A stretch of DNA of 64,000 nt from Pyxicephalus adspersus (taxonomy: Eukaryota; Chordata; Amphibia; Anura; Pyxicephalidae), in contig NC_092859.1 of assembly GCF_032062135.1 (NCBI RefSeq), forward strand, positions 86,184,457 to 86,248,456. The letters are read 5' to 3'. This document shows, piece after piece, positions 57,090 to 64,000 of the stretch (position 1 is its first letter; every line of letters begins with the position of its first letter). Both the position numbers and the translations under genes were made by a program. Below the pieces are notes generated by a model. The model did not search any database, was not told where the DNA came from, and saw only the letters and a program-made list of their open reading frames with translations.

Positions 57090-57230
57090 CTTCTGCCTCA
57101 GGCAGCCTCGCGCGCCACACTCAAGAATGTCGCGATCTCGCAACCGAGATGGATGCGAAGCCAAGCGGGAAAGTTTACGTCACTTCCGCTCTCCGATGTA
57201 CAACAGAGGAGGGGAGTAGGAGAAGCAGCC
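56720..57230 (-). promoter_or_regulatory. CPSF6 CpG-rich promoter with ETS/CRE composite site
   Basis: GC- and CpG-rich DNA surrounds CPSF6 exon 1. On the minus strand, about 90-100 bases upstream of the start codon, AGCGGAAGTGACGTAA (57190-57175) joins an ETS core (CGGAAGTG) to a CRE-like TGACGTAA. Such composites are typical of TATA-less housekeeping promoters. No coding exon of a divergent plus-strand gene was recognised to the right. Confidence 0.6.
57030..57089 (-). CDS. CPSF6: CPSF6 coding exon 1
   Basis: Twenty codons encode [20 protein letters not shown], the N-terminus of vertebrate CPSF6, ending at CAG before a GTATGG donor. The start codon has a strong Kozak context (AAGATGG). The upstream frame is open but contains no in-frame ATG. 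It sits inside the CpG-rich promoter. Confidence 0.95.
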
Positions 57231-60020
57231 GTGTGTTTGAATGTGTACAACTTTATTGATACCGGACACACTAACAAGTGCTATTATTGTAAAGGTTAGA
57301 TGTTTTTTAGTGAGAAATACATTATAAGCTTACAACTTTTTCAGATTTCATATATAGATTCATTTATTTAATATTTAGAGACAGATCAGTGAAATAAGGA
57401 GTGTGGTAAAGAGTAACTTTTCTAAATATTTGGGTTATTTCAGTGGGACTTGATCATTCTTTAAAAGCTGGGCCCCAGACAAACAATACAATAAACAGAA
57501 CACAAATAGGAACTGCTTTATATGAAAATGTATCCATTTAGTTACTTCCACATCCCTGTATGAAAGGGAAGAGGATCTGATTTTTATCTTTGCTGCAGGT
57601 CCAACATTCAGGTTTCCACATCTACTATGTGACTGGACATTGAAAAGACAAGCAGGGCGTGTTTATATTATTGCACACAGGCAGCAAACACTACATACAT
57701 TAGTGCAATGGACTGCCATTTTTCTGTATGTACCTTTATAAAGGTGTATATCTCTTTTTATATGTCTGTGTTGCATTAAATATTCATTTTTATCCCAATG
57801 CACTGCACTTCCCAACAGATGTAGGGGAAGTGACATGCAGCATTACAGGTACATGGATAAAAGGGAAATGTTAGACATAACATATGTCTAACACACAATA
57901 CCATATTCAGTTATATGTGTGTTCAAGTGCCAGAAATTGAACATTGTGCACTTTTTGCTGCATAAAGTATTGTTAGTTATTTGAATGAATTATGTGAATG
58001 AGTCATTAATGGTGTATTAATAAATACAAAACTGTGTTCATTTTTGTCTTTTATATTTTTGTATTAGCAGTTCAGCTCAAACATAAACTGTATCCCTTTT
58101 TGTTTTTGTTGCAATTATCATTCATATCTATCCAGCAGATATTGAGTCCAATATTTACCATCTAAAGCTACAGTTGAGAAGAGTCTTTTGGGTTTGTGTC
58201 TCTGTCTGCCCTCTGCACACTTAGGTATGGGTCAGAGGAAGGAACAACAATGCATGGTAGGGACATGTGACACACCTGAAAATGTTGAATCCTGAAGAGA
58301 CTGGCAGAGACAGCAGAAATGAAACAAAGGGAAGCTGGGAGACATGGGTCATCAAATAGGTAAGCAATATATCTATTTATCTCAGGACAAATGGTGTGTG
58401 CTCCCTACTTCACAATAGCGCTTTTATCTCCCAACCTGCCACTGGAGACCTTTAAAAATCCTAAACATCCAGGTCGAAGGAGTACATATAGACTGTCCAT
58501 GAAAGGCAATGCGCAGAGGATAAGTGAACAGATATGAGTAATACAATTTACAAGTTATTACCCCTTTGTTATTCAGTTATTTAGTATGTTGGAATATGCT
58601 ATCCAAGTAAACAATGTCTGCTTTATATTATTCCCAATTAATTTTTAAATGCACAGACCAACAATTAAGGGAAAGGAGAGATCACTTCATGTTACTTGAA
58701 TAACTTTTGCAAGTCTTCTGCACAATTTTACCTAATAAATAGGGAATTTAATAAAAGTGTCGAAAAGGGCGAAACAAAACTGAAAAACAGATAACATTTT
58801 TTTAAAATATGAGGTTTGGGGTTGCCCTCTTAACTGCTCCTGGAAGCATTGAGTTACCTAGAAAAATGTATAATAAAATATAATGTTACCATTACATCTT
58901 TCAGGATGATCCAGCCCCTAATAGGAAACACAACAGGGTAAAGGGGTTCCCTAAAGACACCCCTGTTAGTTCATATTCTTCCACCCCCAGGGGAAGATTT
59001 ATCTCCCAATTTGTTATTTACTCCCTGAGGGCCCAGCTGTCTGGTTATGGTACCTTCCCTCTCCTTTGCAGCCAAAGGCTTTTCCCAGATCTGAAAATAG
59101 ACCAAGCAGTCTTAGACAGAGGAGGGCTATGGTGGGGGTCCGGCTGTGTTCCTCTCCCTTTCCTTTAGACCCAGTGGCAAAGCTTAAGGCTTTTCTGTTT
59201 GAGGAATAGACATCTCTGTTCAGGGCACTGCTTTTGTCCCTGGTTAGCCTAAGGCTTAATATTTAGCTGTCTTTTGCAAGCTTTCTTCAGCTCACTTTGT
59301 TGATTTTCTTTAATTCCCTTCCATTTGGGTGTGTCTGATGTGTAGGGACATTCCCCTTAATTGCATTGGCTGGAACCTCTAGTTAACCCTGGTGTTTCTT
59401 TTATCTGGAATGCATGATTTGCTGTGTGAAAACATACGTTTTCAGTATGATCCTATTTGATAAGGTAGGAGATGTTGTGGGTATAGATTTATGCCCCATA
59501 TATTTAACTACAACAGAAGTCCTTTTGTGGTTTGTTAACAGCACTTATTTGGGCAGTTGATTGTATTATGCTTTTTGAAACATATGGTAAGTGAGCATAT
59601 ATACCTCAGAAATCCTTATTTTTCTACAATATTTGCTCAGTTTAAATATATTTTATACTTAGAGGTACAGGTATGCTGAAATTCCATGAGGTTTTACCAC
59701 CTGAGTGTTGGTTGTATAATAAATCCTCAGGACAATTATGTTTTACAATAGGATTATTGCATTATGCCTTTTTTGCTGGAAAATTGGAATTGTTTTAAAT
59801 AGACTTCATGTTTAGTCTGGTTTGATCTTAGTCTGTGTGTTCCATGTGTATTGGTGCCACCAAGTATTGTCACAGGTGTACTTAATCTCTGCCTAATATG
59901 GCCTGTAATTTTTTTGGGGGTTCTCTTAGGGCTTGTCAGATTAACAGCTATGATGGCATCACAGTAGTAATACTCCAGTTTAAGCTTTACAAACCATAGC
60001 ACATTATTATAATATATAAT
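57231..60020. other. Spacer right of CPSF6, no gene seen
   Basis: In human the next gene upstream of CPSF6 is CPM, on the opposite strand. I looked for its N-terminal exons on the plus strand and did not find them. No bounded element was recognised. Confidence 0.4.
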
Positions 60021-60200
60021 ATTAAACAGGATTTATATAGTGCCAACATATTACGCAGTGCTGTACATTAAATAGGGGTTGCAAATGACAGACTAATACA
60101 GACAGTGATACAGGAGGAGAGGACCCTGTCTGTCATTTGCAACCCCTATTTAATGTACAGCGCTGCATAATATGTTGGCGCTATATAAATCCTGTTTATT
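60021..60200. repeat. Long hairpin: 73-bp inverted repeat arms
   Basis: Arms 60021-60093 and 60128-60200 are complementary over 73 bases with four differences, two of which would be G-U pairs in RNA. The loop is 34 bases. Both arms carry the repeat core TTATATAG-GCCAACATATTA also seen at 2197 and 24205, so this is two copies of one repeat in head-to-head orientation. AAT-rich sequence flanks it. Confidence 0.85.
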
Positions 60201-63200
60201 AATAATAATGTGAAATAATGCAAATACATTTTTTGTATTTTCATATCTATCCAGCAGATGGAGCTCCAGATTCATATTAACCATACACTGCTTTATGTGA
60301 AAAAATAAAGCATTTCATATATAACACACATGTGGATAATCATGGAGAATACAAGGACATTTCCCCTACAGTACTCTGCAAGGACCTGTGATTGCACTGC
60401 ACTCAAAACACAGCAGTTTGTGTTGTCAGTCCTGCCCTGGCAATTTCCACTATTATCTAAGCCACAGCATAGGTACTATTTGACTTAGTAACTGACACAT
60501 ATTTAAAATGTGAAATCTACAATATCATAACTGAATTATTAATACATAATTCTCATGATAAGATATCTACAATAGTAATAACTATATACTGTTGAAGACA
60601 TTTGTTAGTTGTTTGCCTTCTGTACATATAAACTTGCCACAAATATATTCTATTGGCTAAATATTATTACTGCTATAAATTACAAAGATCAACATCTTTA
60701 TACTCTGCATTTTGATTATTTACAGCTGCCTTTTAAATTGTCACATAATTAGGATGTTTATTTAGTATGACGTACTCCCTGCAATGAGTAGTTGTTTAAA
60801 AAATGTTGTGGTTTTGGTTATATTTTTTTAGGAAACATTTTGTCAATCATTTTGGTATTAATAGATTTTTTTTGTAATAACCAATGAGTTCTTTTTTTCT
60901 TTGTTTTTTTCCCCTGACACTACTGATTTCAATGCACTTTTCCAGGGTTTTAAATTAACAATAAATAAGAACTATTACACCTGTCGGAGGTTTAGCAGGG
61001 AGATCTTGCCTTCAGGTGAATGTTAAACACGTCATGTATTGTTTAATGCATAATGTGTGTAAATGCTCTTTTTGTTACTTACAGCTAGGTGTTTATTGCT
61101 ATAAAAGATGTGGATATTTCTTTTTATAAAAGAGTGGGAAAATTTAGCTGATGACTGCAATGCCTTGTCTTAAGGTAAAACAATAGTAATTTACCAGGAA
61201 AGATTCTATTGGCTCAATTCATTTTTAGAAAGGTTGTGCAAAGATCTCTGCCACTGTCACATAGTACCTACAAACATATCCCTATCTATCTCTTATATGC
61301 TTAACCAAAGACATACCTGATTTTGTTAAGCTATTTTAGGTCAATGAACATTCAAGCAAGATGTACTTGCTCTTTCTCCCCAGCCTCCTAGCAGATGTAG
61401 CTCCCATCTCCCTAAATTGTCCTACTGATTTGGATCACCTCTGGTTTGTGCACTTACATCCCTCCAGGGTAGGTAGATGGAAGGGAACCAATGTCCTGGC
61501 AGGGACATTGGGTCAAGAAGTAGGTGGATGAATGTAAACAACCTGTAGTTTAGCCAGTAGATTAACATTCAGTGCTTTGACCATGTTCCCTAAACAAAAT
61601 TTTTCCTTAGCCAAAACTATTCCATTTTCTTTGACTCCTTTGTCTAAAGGTGATCATGTACTATGCATTCACCTGGTGTTTCTGTAGTACAAGCCCCTTT
61701 CAAATGGGATAAAAATGGAATTGATTGCATATTATATAGTTTTAGTAACACTAAAATACTGTACAAAAATTATGCTGTCGGACTGTATAATGTAGATGCA
61801 GCGATTAATTACATCTCCAGACTACTCTGCCTCCTAAATACAAGTTTACCTTGTATAACTGCACTTTAATATTGATTCCAAATAAAACTGCCCCTACCTT
61901 CTTCCAGTCCCAAAGCAATGCCACATTGTTCAAGAAGTTTGTAAGTTTCTGCTCTCAAAAGTAACTTCCTTCATTACAAAGCTAAACTATGTCTTCCTAC
62001 TCTTTAGCTACAGTTAATCTCCCTTCTCATCTCCCCTTACTTAAGTTCCTGATTTAAAAAAGACAGAATTATTTTTTTTAACTCCAACTGTCTTTTTGAG
62101 CCACTTCAATTCAACTTTTGACCTTGCACAAGTGAAAGATCTTTCACATAGATGGCCAATAAACTCCTTCAGAGCAAAGTCACAAGCCAACGTTTCTGTT
62201 TTCTTCTTTTTATTCTGGATCTTCTATGCTTTTTACCCAGTGGATCCCCTTTTTCTATTTCAGTTCCGGCATTTGATCAGTATCCGTGAAAATGCTATCT
62301 CTTAGTTTGCCTCCTATTCATTCAACTGCTTCCTCCAAATCTTATTTAATACTGTTCCTCTGTCACACCCTTTCCTGTTGATTTTTTTTGAAAGACTCTG
62401 TCCTTGCAGCCATACCCTTTTGTTCTTACAGCTCTTCCAGTGGCATACAATATATTTTACCCTTCAGTACCATTTGAATATTTATGTATATTCAAACTTA
62501 TGTTGTGTATGTTGAGCTCTGAAAGCATAATTTGCAATGGGCAACATTGCTTATTTATTGTATTAGTTTAAATTGGTGCTATGTTTCTTTTTATATAGTT
62601 TGTATATATTTTGTAGCACTGGTAAATTACCATTCAGTTGAGTTACCCCCCCCTTTCCCAAATTACATATTGTAGCTTGTGGTAAATAGGATGAGAAATG
62701 TATGCAATTCAATCATTTATTTTTAGCTCTTGTTTTAAATGAAGACACAGTCCTCTTTCCTCCACAACCTTGGGCTTTGATCAGTAACTTTATACTTTAA
62801 CCAAATATTTTAATTTATAAACCTTGCTTGGGTCAAAGCAAAAGATGTTCTGATTTCACCAGACAGACATAAGTAGGCAACCGTCACAGATGTTTGTCCT
62901 TTATCATAAAGAATATATGCCTGAAGCTGCCTACAAAGCATTTTTCTAAACTTAGAAAATAAAACTTCCAAACATAGAAAAGAGAAGATTGAAATTAATT
63001 AAAGCAGGGATTACCTGAAAAATAAATATAGAAGGTATATATATTCATCCTAATTTTAAACAGCCTGTAGTTTCTATAATACATACTGTATTTTAGGACT
63101 GTGTGAAGCAGCATGCATGATGTTGGCAGATGTTCCAAACAGGTTTTCAGTATTCTGAACAGCTTCCTGGCAGTGCAAGAAAAGTAAATACTTCAAAACT

Positions 63201-64000
63201 AATAAGCATTTCAGAAGACTTTAAAGCTGTTCAACTGACTAAAAAGAGAGGCCACCTTGTATACATTCCATTTAGTTGAATCCACGCAGCAACTTCCCAC
63301 AATTTGTGTTTTTTAAAGTAGTAATATTGTGTTATTTTTCTGTATTTAAATACAGAAATAAACTGAGTTAAATTAAACAAACATAAAAACTTCTTACTGC
63401 TGCAAACAACTTTAAATCCAATCCTGGCACACTTCTTATAAACTCCTCTTTGTCTGCTAAAACCAAGAACATCTTCTGCCACCCAGAAAGTGCCAAAACA
63501 ACTGTAGGTGAACAATGTACATTATATGTCCTCTCTCATTGTGAAAGCTTTTTCTTGTCTAAAGTTGTAGAACCACACTTGTATTTATTGTATTTTAAGC
63601 TACCTTGATTTTTGTTCCTTTGCTTTGAATAAGGAATACACTTTTACTTTTAATAGCATCATTTCCTGGGCTAGAAAGCAAGATAATCAAGGAAGATGAC
63701 TGTGATGTTAAAAATGTAATTTAGATGCATGAGCCTAGCAGATTCCCAAAGAGAATAATTATGGCACATGACTTGTTTACTACATAAATCCAGCACTGTG
63801 TGGGAACTTCCTGTGGGAATTTAGTGATCTAGCATAATAAAAATGATGAGGAATTTGATGGTATCCCATTACCTATATAGCACAATTACATATAAATACA
63901 TAATATAATTTAATATATATGGGAGCAGTTTATATCTACATAGTAGCAGTTGTGGCAATATGTAAGATGCGATATCCCTGGAAAGGGGTCAATACATAGA
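60201..64000. other. AT-rich spacer to the window end, no gene seen
   Basis: No gene, RNA or bounded mobile element was recognised. A 94-codon minus-strand frame at 63231-63515 was considered and not accepted. Confidence 0.4.

Noticed and set aside
63231..63515. 94-codon minus-strand frame
   Set aside because: No recognisable domain or splice context; length is within chance for AT-rich vertebrate DNA.
57231..64000. Expected CPM 5' exons
   Set aside because: In human CPM lies head-to-head with CPSF6, but no signal-peptide or carboxypeptidase segment was recognised on the plus strand.
1..64000. tRNA, rRNA, CRISPR arrays or prokaryotic-type operons
   Set aside because: None was recognised; the direct repeats seen are microsatellites or transposon copies, and gene structure is eukaryotic.

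Overview
The window reads as a piece of a vertebrate nuclear genome, most probably a frog. Coding information lies in short exons with GT-AG junctions and CpG-rich promoters, separated by AT-rich introns and spacers full of transposon remnants. Several dispersed repeats resemble ones I associate with ranoid frogs; that placement rests on memory and is moderate in confidence. Five runs of N (12054-12638, 27296-28180, 29875-30116, 48804-49113, 54083-54486) are assembly gaps. Long open frames that cross them are artefacts.

Three protein-coding genes can be supported, all on the minus strand. Read in the direction of transcription from the right: CPSF6 (57089 down to 46263; exon 1 and the six 3' coding exons are visible, the codons for about residues 21-124 are not), LYZ (18442 to 14365; four exons, complete, 152 codons) and YEATS4 (first coding exon 1340-1290; the rest runs off the left edge). 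This is the same order and relative orientation as CPSF6-LYZ-YEATS4 on human chromosome 12q15, so the block is conserved synteny. CPSF6 is a pre-mRNA 3'-end processing factor, LYZ a secreted antibacterial c-type lysozyme and YEATS4 a chromatin reader. They are neighbours by descent, and nothing suggests a shared pathway. CPSF6 and YEATS4 have CpG-rich promoters that share the octamer TGACGTAA. LYZ has only a weak TATA-like element.

The rest is mostly mobile-element debris. From left to right: hAT-type MITEs (568-799, 2676-3015); two copies of a degraded multi-copy gene family with Cys motifs and CRE/TATA elements (4800-5340 minus, 10702-12934 plus, the second interrupted by a two-hairpin MITE); the LYZ gene; a hAT element with 8-bp target duplication (19887-20205); a solo LTR with perfect 5-bp duplication (20561-21322); a Penelope-like GIY-YIG fragment split by a hAT insertion (26050-27200); a long AT-rich spacer with palindromic repeats; the probable CPSF6 3'-untranslated/3'-flanking region with a Tc1 deletion derivative; a 5'-truncated L1 with matching 14-bp target duplications in a CPSF6 intron (48239-49133); a broken Tc1 transposase (52500-53445); nested hAT elements (54504-55130); and, right of CPSF6, spacer DNA with a near-perfect 73-bp-arm hairpin (60021-60200).

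No prokaryotic-style system, CRISPR array or RNA gene was recognised. The most noteworthy points are the unknown Cys-motif gene family with inverted terminal repeats, the Phe-to-Tyr change in the FG segment of CPSF6, the L1 insertion close to a CPSF6 splice acceptor, the PLE/hAT nest and the long hairpin.
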